Shown: piece by piece, positions 51,901-61,357 of the stretch
How the letters are laid out: each line of letters begins with the position of its first letter
Numbering within the stretch: the stretch's first letter is position 1
Source: Salinimicrobium sp963739625
GTDB taxonomy: Bacteria > Bacteroidota > Bacteroidia > Flavobacteriales > Flavobacteriaceae
Direction: 5' to 3'
Assembly: GCA_963739625.1 (NCBI GenBank)
Contig: CAVUAU010000011.1
Span: 248,001-312,000, forward strand
Length of the DNA: 64,000 nt
Made by a program: the position numbers and the translations under genes
The notes under the pieces: generated by a model
Told to the model about the DNA's origin: nothing
Database searches by the model: none
Seen by the model: only the letters and a program-made list of their open reading frames with translations

Positions 51901-51996
51901 AAGCGAATTGCCGGTAAAAGGGGCCTCGCGGAAATCTATTTCATGTTTTCCTTTGAGCGAATTAATATTTTGAAATTCAATTTTTAAGATCTTCAT
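48979..51996 (-). CDS. sbcC: SbcC nuclease subunit (Rad50-like ATPase)
   Basis: 1005 residues. Walker A GPTGSGKSTLLD (about 35-46), two long coiled-coil arms (about 185-500 and 540-840), the zinc hook CPLCG in the middle (about 528), signature LSGGETFILSLSMAL and Walker B SLFIDEGFGTLD. SbcC and SbcD form the Mre11-Rad50-like complex that opens hairpins and trims blocked DNA ends. It starts two bases after sbcD ends. Confidence 0.95.
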   Translation of the reverse strand: MKILKIEFQNINSLKGKHEIDFREAPFTGNSLFAITGPTGSGKSTLLDVICLALFNQVPRLGKISRNEIINKGAILTRNQKEAFAAVTYNSKRGTYCSQWSISTNRNNNLRDYEMQLFDLATEKALDLKKSDIPSKNEELIGLSYDQFIKAVLLAQGEFAQLLRAKKDERGELLEKITGTGIYRQLGIKAYSKKKEVSAEIEKEQQEIELHKRNLLEKEDQKSFSEELSEKTKKCAPLEKEIEQLKQNLQLKEQVKAQIAQIESHRRKKSEADNALQQFENENGQQLQNHEKIRLFGEELNSWKQLNLDCGELRAEIDQNLKRSSANLEEINASLEGITTFTGAEAKPAIVEQQLQEFSTRVRKLQQQREEKGSTYKSLKRQFDTEIREVPFQLNGNLELAGQKLLEMRSLSQQQLEEIIVQLPGVDLENTVSEKQRLRKELELARTAERKAISLETLSEEIEKLGKEKEAIAPQLDALPKQVTLGRSNVQTLRERLEKLQLKKENENLLKALEDHRHQLQDGQPCPLCGAVEHPYANDLPAQEDGLQEEIKTTETALSEKQQQVTKAETSLQHYEHLLQQLQLNLVKKENQLQAQKKDFEAAFGTFDRSFDWSQHCTGLDRQLQALERHEQESRKLKAISAGLPLIESLKNVMAEGLQLKEQLDGLYVGEDIHNDCHELQKKWNSLQHQKATLAQVLKEQEAKLQLRNERLEALEKELFPKVKNEGCSEISEALARLLPEQKAAELRKKKEELCNETTKTGVAIKTLNLELQKLQEKDVEQPAEEITQALQDRQENLQVMQQACEELRRKLKNHRDILEKIEKIEAGLVEKKQKIRRWELLNQLIGDATGKKFNDFAQDLSLTQLLQLANKRLGGLSDRYRIDKPSETEDDGLVAIDEHMGGQRRSVKTLSGGETFILSLSMALALSDLASKNVEINSLFIDEGFGTLDPETLDQTLDTLERLQAESSKTIGIISHVDSLKERIATQIQLKRNGQGYSSLELKS

Positions 51997-51998
51997 AA

Positions 51999-53225
51999 TC
52001 AGGCGGTGAAATTGTTTTCATTTTGCTGCACTTCCTCCAGCAGCTCGTCAAAGGCACTTACGATCTCCTGTTTTATATCTTCAGAATAATCGTGAGATGC
52101 GATAAGTTCCATAAAAACGTCTTTAGGTTTGAGGTCTTGCAGCTGTTTTTCGGCTTCATAGAGGTCGGCGGCGCCTCTGGTCCTGTTTGAAAAGGTGGCG
52201 CGGTGTTTTACTATTAAAAAACCCGGTTTTTCAAAATTGGTCACCAGTTCATCAAGTTCAAAGATCTTCATCGCATCATACTGCTCCTCGAGCAGCTCAA
52301 CCTCGATAAGGCTTTCCAGTTGCTTTTGCTCCTGCAGCGCGTCCAGCTTCTGCTTAATTTCTGAAAGCTCTCCCGAGATCTTCAACAGGCTTCGAAAAGC
52401 AGGAATTTTAATGCTTTCGGGTTCCCAGCCATTAGTGGTATCCAGCAGCAGCAGGCGTTTTTCATCTTTTCTTTCGCTAAAAGAAAGGGGAAGGGGAGAC
52501 CCGCTGTAAAAAGCAGGTATAGGGGCCGCAACTCGCTGCGGTTTATGAATATGTCCCAGGGCAACATAGCTGAAGTATTCGCCAAACTGGGAAGCTTCAA
52601 AAGCAGCCTGGTTCCCAATTTGTATATCTCGTTCACTTTCTGAACCTTCCATACCTGCCGCAAACAAATGTCCCATAGCCAGCACGGGAATTTCCGGGTG
52701 GTTCTTCTGGCAGAAATCTGCAGCTTCAAAAAAGGTCTTTTCGATACCTTTCCTGGTGGCTTCCAGGCGGTCTTCATAGGTGAGCCCATCGTTGGCGCTA
52801 CGCAGATCTGAATCTCTCAAAAACGGAATTGCCGCGACAATAACTTCGGGTGTTCCGTCACTTCCGTGCACCGGAATAATGACTTCTTCAGGATTTTGGG
52901 GCATTCCCCCAATGATGTGGATGTCCAGCTCCCTTAGCACCTCGCGCGGAGCATCGAGCATGGCGGGAGAATCATGATTACCGCCGGTGAGAATGATCCT
53001 GCACCGGTGCTGCTTCAGCTTCATGAGGGCACGGTAGTATTGAGTTCTGGCTTCCGAAGATGGGTTGGCAAGATCAAAAACATCGCCGGACACCAAAAGC
53101 AGGTCGATCTTCTCCTTTTCCAGCAGTTGGCATAACCAGTCTATGAACAGGTCAAAATCCCGGGAAAGCTCGTGTTTATGCAGTTTTTTTCCAATGTGCC
53201 AGTCGGCGGTGTGGAGTATTTTCAT
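51999..53225 (-). CDS. sbcD: SbcD nuclease subunit (Mre11-like)
   Basis: 408 residues. Metallophosphoesterase motifs in order: ADWHIGK, LLVSGDVFDLANPSSEA, LTGGNHDSPAMLD, LAMGHLFAAG and ALGHIHKPQ. A capping domain and a charged C-terminal tail that binds SbcC follow. It is the Mn-dependent exo/endonuclease of the SbcCD complex and first gene of the pair. Confidence 0.96.
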   Translation of the reverse strand: MKILHTADWHIGKKLHKHELSRDFDLFIDWLCQLLEKEKIDLLLVSGDVFDLANPSSEARTQYYRALMKLKQHRCRIILTGGNHDSPAMLDAPREVLRELDIHIIGGMPQNPEEVIIPVHGSDGTPEVIVAAIPFLRDSDLRSANDGLTYEDRLEATRKGIEKTFFEAADFCQKNHPEIPVLAMGHLFAAGMEGSESERDIQIGNQAAFEASQFGEYFSYVALGHIHKPQRVAAPIPAFYSGSPLPLSFSERKDEKRLLLLDTTNGWEPESIKIPAFRSLLKISGELSEIKQKLDALQEQKQLESLIEVELLEEQYDAMKIFELDELVTNFEKPGFLIVKHRATFSNRTRGAADLYEAEKQLQDLKPKDVFMELIASHDYSEDIKQEIVSAFDELLEEVQQNENNFTA

Positions 53226-53324
53226 GAGTCAATGTGCTATGGCTGAACGTTGCCGAAAGTAAGTTTATTACTTCTTTCCTCCAAAACTAAAACCATACTG
53301 CGACAATTGATGTCGTTAAAAAAG

Positions 53325-53360
53325 AAAAGCTTCTGAAAATGTCATTTTTCAGAAGCTTTT
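53325..53360. terminator. Terminator between sbcD and the carboxypeptidase-regulatory gene
   Basis: Perfect 15-base arms AAAAGCTTCTGAAAA and its complement around a six-base loop. An exact iterated palindrome forms the tip. It ends the minus-strand gene at 53382. Confidence 0.85.
53336..53348. repeat. AAAATGNCATTTT palindrome, exact copy 9 (terminator tip)
   Basis: Exact copy at the tip of the 53325-53360 hairpin. Confidence 0.85.
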
Positions 53361-53381
53361 ATAAGAATAATATCTGCAGTT

Positions 53382-54674
53382 TTAGTCGTTCTTCAAGTTC
53401 TTGCGGATCTTGTCTATGGCGTTTTCAATAGATTTATCGGGTTCAATAATATTGTTCTCTCCCCAGAAGGCGATATCTGCAAACCCCGAAATATCGTCTG
53501 TCATGACGATCTTCGGATCAATAAAGGTGCTGTCTTTTTTCACCTTTCCATCCGGATTGATTTCCCAGTCGGTCACTGCGAGTTCGCTGTTGATCTTATA
53601 TCTTGAATTGAACAATCTGCGTTTCCAGTTGACCACAAATTCCAATCGGGTATCGGCGTATCCAAAATACCAGCGGCCATCTCGTTCGCGATATTGGATC
53701 TCATATTGAACTTCCAGGGGATAGACCCTGGTGCCACCGGGTTTTTTCATCACAAAAAGCGCTGCTGCAGCCGAGCGGTTATCCACATTAAGATTGTATG
53801 AAGCCTTAACCAAAGTAAAAGTTTGCGCATCAATGTAGAGTTTGCCAAAATACCATGGCTGGTCCTTTCTTACTTCTTCAAAGTCCACTACGTAAAGGTA
53901 CTTGTCATCTATTTTCGAAGGTTTGTCAAACTCGAAATCAAAGTTAGAGAGGTCATACTCATTAAAAATGTTAGTGGGATTCTTCATGATATCGATGCTC
54001 AAGGGGTTGTAAGGACCGCCGCGGAGCTTTAGTGCCAGGGTATCCAGCCTGTCATAATCGGCAGTTTTTCTGGCTTTTACCAGCGCTATGTTGTCATCGG
54101 AATTTGAATTGTAACCTTCTTTATGAATAGTCACCACAGCTTCAGACAGAGAGACGTTCTTACGGCCGCGTTTGATGGTTTCGCGGTAAAAAGCAGTCAT
54201 TTCTGTCCTGTCGTTGATATAGTTCATCCCACGGTTCTTGAGCATATTGCGTACCAGGGCTCGGGGATCTGTGTAGGTGAACAGGCTGACTTCAGAAAGT
54301 TCTTCTACGGTTTCCTTGAGCTCTATGACGACTTCATCTTTTTTGAAAAAGTCTAAGGGAAGTGACCTGCTTTGGAAGCCCAGGTGAGAGACGATCACGT
54401 TAACATTGCCAAGCCGGGCCGGTATTTTTATGGAAAATTCCCCATCGGTATTAGTAACTGTAGAAATATTGGTGCCTTCAACAGCGAGATAGGCAGAGAC
54501 AAGAGCGTCTCCATTCTGGCTGTTGACAACTTTGCCTTTATATTCGGCATAATCTGCAGCAGGGATCTGCTGAAGTACAAGGTCTGCGGTCATACCCGAA
54601 ATTCCCGTCGGAAAAGATAGAAGAAGGAACAAGAAAATCAGGTACCGAACGAAATTCAAGGATTTTGTATTCAT
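53382..54674 (-). CDS. Exported carboxypeptidase-regulatory-like protein
   Basis: 430 residues from the ATG at 54674, giving a signal peptide (MNTKSLNFVRYLIFLFLLLS). Residues 45-130 are a CarboxypepD_reg-like beta-sandwich (YKGKVVNSQNGDALVSAYLAVEGTN, TNTDGEFSIKIP, VIVSHLGFQSR), as at the start of many TonB-dependent receptors and DUF5686-type proteins. The rest (about 150-430) is beta-rich and lacks a TonB plug. It is probably outer-membrane or periplasmic; function unknown. It is a single gene. Confidence 0.78.
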   Translation of the reverse strand: MNTKSLNFVRYLIFLFLLLSFPTGISGMTADLVLQQIPAADYAEYKGKVVNSQNGDALVSAYLAVEGTNISTVTNTDGEFSIKIPARLGNVNVIVSHLGFQSRSLPLDFFKKDEVVIELKETVEELSEVSLFTYTDPRALVRNMLKNRGMNYINDRTEMTAFYRETIKRGRKNVSLSEAVVTIHKEGYNSNSDDNIALVKARKTADYDRLDTLALKLRGGPYNPLSIDIMKNPTNIFNEYDLSNFDFEFDKPSKIDDKYLYVVDFEEVRKDQPWYFGKLYIDAQTFTLVKASYNLNVDNRSAAAALFVMKKPGGTRVYPLEVQYEIQYRERDGRWYFGYADTRLEFVVNWKRRLFNSRYKINSELAVTDWEINPDGKVKKDSTFIDPKIVMTDDISGFADIAFWGENNIIEPDKSIENAIDKIRKNLKND

Positions 54675-54949
54675 GGCACAGGATTTTAAGAATAAGTACT
54701 GTAATATACTTAAAAACAGGAATATATTCAACAGTTGTGGTTCAATATAATAGAAGATTTTTAAGTGGTTACATTTTTAATTCTGTCAGAAATGAGGTTT
54801 TCCGTAACCATTTCCCGAACAATTTTATCTGCTTGTCGAAAATCTCACCAAGTCCTGATTATCAAATGTTTAATTATTTAAATTGGAACAACATTAACCA
54901 GGGCCTTCTAAGTTTCTCCTACCCCGGAAAGCCCGAATTTTTTCTTATT

Positions 54950-55093
54950 ATGAAATATGCAGTACTCGAGAGGCTTTTCTCCAGGGCCATGTTCGCGCTT
55001 GTTATTGTTGTTTTTTTTCTTGCGAAAAGATCTTCTTCCGGAGGAGCAGGAGGCACTACTACTTGTTCCGGAGAAGTGAGTGTAAGCTATTGA
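54950..55093 (+). CDS. Possible 47-residue single-helix protein
   Basis: An ATG at 54950 opens 47 codons: MKYAVLERLFSR, a hydrophobic helix (AMFALVIVVFFLA), a basic Lys-Arg, then a Ser/Gly-rich tail (SSSGGAGG) and one Cys. The shape is that of a small membrane protein. It is the only sensible frame in the 800 bases between 54675 and 55475; no clear promoter or terminator supports it. The rest of that gap is AT-rich with nothing else recognised except the promoter at 55422. Confidence 0.3.
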   Translation: MKYAVLERLFSRAMFALVIVVFFLAKRSSSGGAGGTTTCSGEVSVSY

Positions 55094-55421
55094 AGCTTTC
55101 AGAAATTGGAGAAAGGCCCTGAATTTTCTGTGATTTTTCCGAAGTAACTGAAAATGGTGACCAGATCATTAAAAAAGGTAAAAATAAGGACTCTGTCTTA
55201 GGCTTTTTTGGGGGGAAAAGTCTTTGATGGGGTCCTTTATTTATCCATGGAGGAAGAGCAAGAGCTGCCCTTAACACACCTTTAACAGCAAAACATCGGG
55301 TTTTGTAATATTTTTACGGTTTCATGATTTGGTGATTTTTTATCGATAAATTTTAATCAAAAAATACCTGAATGCGGCATTTATAATGTCAAAAGCGGCT
55401 AAACCTGAATTAATGAAGCAT

Positions 55422-55429
55422 TAACTTTG
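55422..55429 (+). promoter_or_regulatory. -7 element of the light-signalling operon
   Basis: TAACTTTG, a perfect TAnnTTTG match 46 bases before the ATG at 55476. A clear -33 is not seen. Confidence 0.5.
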
Positions 55430-55475
55430 AAAAATTTGCAAATTTTAGCCCTGTAACGCATTTCATCTATTTCCT

Positions 55476-58400
55476 ATGAGGAAAACTGTTCAAGACTCTC
55501 CGAAACCTTTACAAGAACCTTCCAGGAACCCTGCAGAAACAAGAATCGTTGCTATTGGAGCAAGCGCAGGAGGCCTCGAAGCTTTAAAAGCTTTTTTTGA
55601 AGCTGTGCCCGAAGAAACAGCGGCGGCCTTTGTTGTAATACAACATCTTTCTCCCGACTATAAAAGTATGATGGCAGAACTGCTCAAAAGGAGCACCAAT
55701 TTGCCTATCGTAAAAGTCACTGATGGAATGGTGGTTAAGCCCGGGCAAATCTATCTTATTCCTCCGGTCAATAACCTGGTACTAAAAAACGGACTTCTTA
55801 TCCTTTCTGAAAAGCCCAAGAACCAGAGTCTTAACCTGCCAATAGACATGTTCTTTGAATCTTTAGCAAAAGAGAAAAAAGAAAAAGCCATAGGAGTGAT
55901 CCTTAGTGGAACAGGAAGTGACGGCACCCGGGGGGCACGTGCGATCAAAGAAAATGACGGTATGATCATGGTCCAGGAGCCGGTGGAGGCCCAGTTCAAC
56001 GGAATGCCCCAAAGCGCTATTAATACCGGGCTTGTAGATTATGTGCTGCCTGTGAACGACATGGGTGGAGAGCTGTTGAATTTTCTCTCTGCACCTTCCG
56101 TCTTTCATTTTGAAGACGGTGATGTTGCTTACGACCAGACCGAGCTTATGAAGATCCTCAATTTTGTGGATCAAAAGACCGGCCTCGACTTTAGAGAGTA
56201 TAAACGTTCTACCCTTGCAAGGAGAGTGGCACGCCGGGTAAGTGTATGTAACTGCCGGTCACTGGCAGATTATTATAAACATCTTTGCTCTCGAGAAGGA
56301 GAGGTGGAGATCCTTTACAGGGAATTTTTAATTGGGGTAACTAAATTCTTTAGGGATAGTAAAGTTTGGGAACAGCTTCGAAAAAATGTATTTCCCGAAC
56401 TGGTTAAGAAGACCAAAAATGATGAGATCATTAAAATTTGGGACGTCGCATGTAGTACAGGGGAGGAAGCTTACTCTCTTGCGATGTGTCTTTTTGAGGA
56501 AATAGAAAAACAAAATAAAAGAATAGAGGTAAAGATCTTTGCGACAGATATTTCTAAAAAACATTTAGAGATAGGCAGCAAGGGGAAATATCCTGAAAGT
56601 ATTGCTGCAGATGTGCCAGCCGAATTTTTAACGAAATACTTTCTTCCAAAGCCTCATAGCTATAGAGTAGTTGAAAAATTAAGAAGAGCTGTAATTTTTT
56701 CATCTCACAATGTGATAAAGAATCCGCCTTTTAGCAATATGGATCTGGTGTCATGTAGAAACCTGCTCATCTATTTCCAGCCTGCCATTCAAAAAAAGGC
56801 CTTGAGTGTTTTGCATTACGCACTTAAACAGGATGGGATCCTTGTATTGGGTACCAGTGAAAGTGTTCATAGCCAGCAGGAAAATTTTGTTGAGATAGAC
56901 AGGAAATGGAAGATCTATCAGAACGCACATCCTGCAACCCGCCTTAGTACCGGGATTTCTCACGCTAGTTCGGCTAAATTGATTGAGAACAACAATTCCG
57001 CAGAGAGAAAATCGGCCAGGGTTCATCCCCAAACCAACAAAGCCAAGCTGCATTTGGAGTTCACTAACACAGTGCTGGAACATTTCAACGCGGCAAGTGT
57101 TTTTATCGATTCAGAGTACAATATTCTGGAAGCAGTAGGAGAATTCAGGAAATATGCGAACCTTCCGGTAAATGGGTTTTCGATCAACCTGCTCGAAATG
57201 CTGGAAGCAGATCTTAAGTATCTTGTTCAAAACACGCTAAAAAAGGCGAATAAACTTCAGAAAAAGGTATTTTACGAGGACGCTGTTTTCACCCATGACG
57301 GACAAAAGAAAGGGGTTGATATCGTGGTGAAACCCTTTGAACAGCAGGGGCTTGATGGAGACACTTATTTTGTTGTGAACTTTGTTGAAAAGGAACTCAA
57401 CCTTGAAAACACCGAGACTGTTGATAATATCACCCTTACCAAAAGAACTAAGGAATATGTTTCTAATCTCGAAGAAGAGCTAAAATATACCAAAGAGGAG
57501 CTGCAAACATCTCTTGAAGAGATCGAAACCAGCAATGAAGAGCTACAGGCTGCCAACGAGGAGCTTTTGGCTTCAAACGAGGAGCTGCAAAGTACCAATG
57601 AAGAGTTGCAAAGCGTAAACGAGGAGATCAATACGGTTAATGCCGAGAATATTCAAAAGATGGATGATCTGGCAGCACTCAATGCAGATATGAACAACCT
57701 GCTGGAAAGCACCCAGATTGGTACCATCTTCCTCGATCGCTCATTGAAGATAAGAAAATTCACACCTGCCATTAAGAAGCATTTTAGCTTCTTAAATTCT
57801 GATGTTGGTCGCCCAATTAGCCATTTTACAGGTAATATGGGGCGCAGCAACCTACTTGAAAGGTGTAAAAAAGTGCTCAATACAGGTAAGACCCTTGAGA
57901 AACCTATAGTTTCAAAAGAAGGGGTTCATTACCTGAGAAGGATTTCCCCTTACATAGATTCCGGTCAGGACGTAAGCGGAGTGGTGATCACCTTTATTGA
58001 CATACAAAACCTTCAGAAATCTAAAGAAAAACTGCAGGCCAGTGAGAAACGTTTTAAGAGTTTCTATGAGGAAGATCCGGTGATGCATATTAGCGTTGAC
58101 CCTCAAACCTCGAAGATCATCCATGGTAATAAAATGGCCGTAAAACGCCTGCATTATAAATCTCTGGAAGAGCTTACAGGAATACCTTTTTATGATCTCT
58201 ACAGCGATGAGGGCCAGGTTGATGCTCTTAAGAAAAACAGGGAATTTAGCAAAAACGGGGCACTCGTCAATATCGAACAAACCATACTAGCGGCAGATGG
58301 AGAGGAGATCCCGGTGATCATGAATGCACTGGCCGAAAAGGATGAAAATGATAATATTATTGCCGCCAGGTATACTTTTGTAGATATCTCTGAGGTCAAA

Positions 58401-59114
58401 AAGGCCAAAAACCAGTTGATGCAACAAAAGGCCGATCTTGAACGCGCCAACAAAGATCTGGAGCAATTCGTGTCTATTTGCTCCCATGACCTGCAGGAGC
58501 CGCTTTCTACCATAAAATTTGGTAGTGATGTCTTAGGAAAGATCTACGGTGACAAACTCGATGAGAAAGGCCGCAACTATATTTCTTACATCAAAGGGGC
58601 TTCTACAAGGCTTTCTGAGCAGATCAAGGCCCTGCTGGAACATTCGCGCATTGGCCGAAATGGTGAAAAAGGTCGTGTAAACACCAGGGAAGTGGTGGAA
58701 GTCGTGAAATATGACCTGGGAAAAAGTATAAAGGATACCCGGGCCAAGATCCACTGCGGAAATCTGCCACTAGTGGAGGGCTATGAAACCGAATTGAGGT
58801 TGCTGTTCCAAAACCTTATTAGCAATGCAATCAAATATACTCCTAAAGATAGAAGTCCCGAGGTGCGTATCTCGGCTTACAAGGAAAACGGCTTCTGGGT
58901 ATTTTCTGTTGTAGACAACGGGGTAGGGATTTCCAAAGATAACCTTGAAAACATTTTTACTATTTTCAACCGTGTTGATGGTAAAAGCGACGATGGCGGG
59001 ACAGGAGTAGGTCTTGCCCATGTTGAGAAGATCGTGAACCTTCACAACGGGAGTATTTGGGTAGATTCCCAGGAAGGGGTTGGAAGCTCTTTCTATTTCA
59101 AAATCAAAGCTTAA
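55476..59114 (+). CDS. CheB-CheR-PAS-histidine kinase fusion
   Basis: 1212 residues. CheB methylesterase (about 22-205): GASAGGLEALKAFF with Ser, IQHLSPDYKS with His, GTGSDGTRGARAI with Asp. CheR methyltransferase (about 225-480): YREFLIGVTKFFRDSKVW and WDVACSTGEEAYSLAM. A long coiled coil of repeating Glu-Glu-Leu-Gln (about 655-735). Two PAS domains (about 735-980). Kinase core: SICSHDLQEPLSTIKFGSD with the phospho-His and an HATPase domain ending in GVGLAHVEKIVNLHNGSIWV. No receiver is attached. Such fusions are common in soil and marine bacteria and are not tied to flagella. It is first in an operon with a phytochrome. Confidence 0.93.
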   Translation: MRKTVQDSPKPLQEPSRNPAETRIVAIGASAGGLEALKAFFEAVPEETAAAFVVIQHLSPDYKSMMAELLKRSTNLPIVKVTDGMVVKPGQIYLIPPVNNLVLKNGLLILSEKPKNQSLNLPIDMFFESLAKEKKEKAIGVILSGTGSDGTRGARAIKENDGMIMVQEPVEAQFNGMPQSAINTGLVDYVLPVNDMGGELLNFLSAPSVFHFEDGDVAYDQTELMKILNFVDQKTGLDFREYKRSTLARRVARRVSVCNCRSLADYYKHLCSREGEVEILYREFLIGVTKFFRDSKVWEQLRKNVFPELVKKTKNDEIIKIWDVACSTGEEAYSLAMCLFEEIEKQNKRIEVKIFATDISKKHLEIGSKGKYPESIAADVPAEFLTKYFLPKPHSYRVVEKLRRAVIFSSHNVIKNPPFSNMDLVSCRNLLIYFQPAIQKKALSVLHYALKQDGILVLGTSESVHSQQENFVEIDRKWKIYQNAHPATRLSTGISHASSAKLIENNNSAERKSARVHPQTNKAKLHLEFTNTVLEHFNAASVFIDSEYNILEAVGEFRKYANLPVNGFSINLLEMLEADLKYLVQNTLKKANKLQKKVFYEDAVFTHDGQKKGVDIVVKPFEQQGLDGDTYFVVNFVEKELNLENTETVDNITLTKRTKEYVSNLEEELKYTKEELQTSLEEIETSNEELQAANEELLASNEELQSTNEELQSVNEEINTVNAENIQKMDDLAALNADMNNLLESTQIGTIFLDRSLKIRKFTPAIKKHFSFLNSDVGRPISHFTGNMGRSNLLERCKKVLNTGKTLEKPIVSKEGVHYLRRISPYIDSGQDVSGVVITFIDIQNLQKSKEKLQASEKRFKSFYEEDPVMHISVDPQTSKIIHGNKMAVKRLHYKSLEELTGIPFYDLYSDEGQVDALKKNREFSKNGALVNIEQTILAADGEEIPVIMNALAEKDENDNIIAARYTFVDISEVKKAKNQLMQQKADLERANKDLEQFVSICSHDLQEPLSTIKFGSDVLGKIYGDKLDEKGRNYISYIKGASTRLSEQIKALLEHSRIGRNGEKGRVNTREVVEVVKYDLGKSIKDTRAKIHCGNLPLVEGYETELRLLFQNLISNAIKYTPKDRSPEVRISAYKENGFWVFSVVDNGVGISKDNLENIFTIFNRVDGKSDDGGTGVGLAHVEKIVNLHNGSIWVDSQEGVGSSFYFKIKA

Positions 59115-59120
59115 TCGTTA

Positions 59121-61342
59121 ATGCCCCAAGCTATAGATGACCCGGGATATCCGGGAGAAGTGAACCTGGAGAATTGTGAAAGGGAACCTATACATATTAT
59201 CGGAAAAACTCAGGCGCACGGCGTACTGCTGGTGTGCGATGCCCTCAACCTAAAGATCACTCAGGCCGGCACCAACACTTCCGCCTTTTTTTCGTCTTCT
59301 CACGAAGAGCTGGTGGGAGCATCTCTTTCTGTGCTGCTAAAGCAGGAAGAGCTTAATGCGCTTAGAGAGTCTTTGGCGTCAAAGGAAATGGATGGAGCCC
59401 GGGAAGTCGAGATCAACGGCAGGAAATTCCTTATGGCGGCACATTATTCAGATATCAATCTCGTGCTTGATTTTGAACCTATTTCTCAGGATGGCGATCC
59501 TTTCTTCTTTCAGAAGCAACTCTCGCGCATTCTTGGCAAATTTAAGAGCACGCATTCTATTGAACACCTTTGCCGCACCGCTGCCTCTCTTACCCGGCAG
59601 ATTTTTGGTTATGACAGGGTGATGATCTATCGCTTTGATGAAGACTGGAACGGCGAAGTAGTAGCCGAAGAAAAACGGGATGAGATGGAAAGCTGGCTGG
59701 GCCTGCATTATCCTGCAACCGATATTCCACAGCAATCGACGGGCAATGTTTCTGAAGCACCGGGTTCGGGTAATCACCAATGTGAATTACGAGCCGGTAC
59801 CTTTGATGCCCGAACTTTCCCCGCTAACCGGCAAACCTCTTGATCTTTCCCGGTCTTCTTTGCGCGCAGTTTCACCAATTCATATAGAGTATCTTAAGAA
59901 TATGGAGGTGGGAGCCTCACTTTCGGCGGCTATTGTCGTCAAGGGAAAGTTATGGGGGCTTATTGCCTGCCATCATGGAACGGCTAAATTTCTGGATCAT
60001 TATCAGCGCGAAAGTTGTCGTTTTCTAGCTCAAATGCTCTCTAATGAGATTGAATTGCAGGAGACCAACAGTTTTCTACATAAAACAGAACTTTCTGAAG
60101 GTTTAAGACAGGAGCTGGTGACCCAGATGCGCCAAAAAAGGGATATTCCCATGGCTTTGGCCGGAAATGGTGTGAAATTCACAGATCTCGTTTCCTGTGG
60201 GGGCGGCGCCCTTTTCTTTAACAACAGCTGGAAGTTTATTGGAAAAACCCCTTCGGAAGAGCAGGTGCAGCACCTGCTCACCAATTTTTTGATCAACAAG
60301 AAAAGTCTCTATTTTACGAGGAACCTTTCCTCTGTCTTCTCCCCGGCCGAAGCTTATAAGGATGTGGCATCCGGGATCATGAGCTTAAGGATTACAGAGA
60401 ACAAATATATAATGTGGTTTAGACCCGAAGTGGTACAAACCGTAGATTGGGGAGGAAATCCCGAAAAAAAAGCATTTTATAACGCGGAGGAAAAAAGAAT
60501 AAGTCCACGAAAATCTTTCGAAAAATGGACTGAGGAGGTCAACGGCCTTTCCAAAGAGTGGAAGGAGTTTCGACATTTCTGTGGCTCGTGCTCTTCGGGA
60601 GAATGTGAGTTATTTTGCCCTTTCTCAGCAACAGGAGGAGATTCAGGATCTTAATGAAAAATTGATTAAGGCCAACCAGGAGCTGGAGCTTTTTAGTTAC
60701 GGGCTTTCACACGACCTTAGAGCTCCTGTGCGTGGTGCCGACGCTTATTTACAGATCCTGCAGGAGGATTTTTCCGAAGGAATAGGAGAGGAAGCGACAG
60801 GTTTGCTTCAAAAATCCAGAGACATGATGAGTAAAATGAACACGCTCATAAATGACATTTTAGAATACTCTGGCCTTCACAATTCCCGTGCTGTTGACTT
60901 TAAAGAGATTGAAGTACTGCCTTTGTTGAAAGAAATCCTGGAGTTCTACAATGTGAGAACGCTTTATCCAGGCGTAGAGATCAAAATTCAGGAGAACTTG
61001 CCCAACATGAAGGGAGATCGCAGGATGCTTTTCCAGGTTTGGTCCAACCTTATCACCAATGCTTGCAAGTATTCGGCAGGGGAGGAGAATCCTCTGGTCG
61101 AAATAGGAGCAGAGCAACAGGATAAAAAAATTATATTTTTTGTAAAGGATAACGGTATTGGTTTTGAACAGAAATATGCCGAAAAGATATTTTCTACATT
61201 TACCAGGATTGCGGGCAGTGAACACGAAGGATCGGGAATTGGACTGGCCGTGGTAAAACGTATCCTGGAAAAACACCGCGGAGAAATCTGGGCCGAAAGT
61301 ACTCCCGGCGAGGGAGCTGCTTTTCGGTTTTACCTGCGATAA
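59121..61342 (+). pseudogene. bphP: Bacteriophytochrome histidine kinase, two frameshifts
   Basis: Three frames join into about 740 residues. PAS: Cys19 in NLENCEREPIHI is the biliverdin-attachment cysteine of bacteriophytochromes, with QAHGVLL after it. GAF: DRVMIYRFDEDWNGEVVAE and YPATDIPQQ, the conserved Asp-Ile-Pro. PHY: the tongue motifs DWGGNP and SPRKSFEKW. Kinase: YGLSHDLRAPVRGADAY and an HATPase ending in GSGIGLAVVKRIL. Breaks are at 59735-59737 (one extra T; without it QQRRAMFLKHRVR reads through) and 60574-60577 (one extra T; FRHSVARALRENV). All key residues are present, so this may be a sequencing error. It senses red/far-red light through biliverdin. Confidence 0.9.
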
Positions 61343-61357
61343 GACGAAAGAAAGAAT

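Noticed and set aside
57465..57660. A repeated Glu-Glu-Leu-Gln stretch that looks like a DNA repeat
   Set aside because: It is the coiled-coil linker normally found in CheB-CheR-kinase fusions; the codons vary between units.
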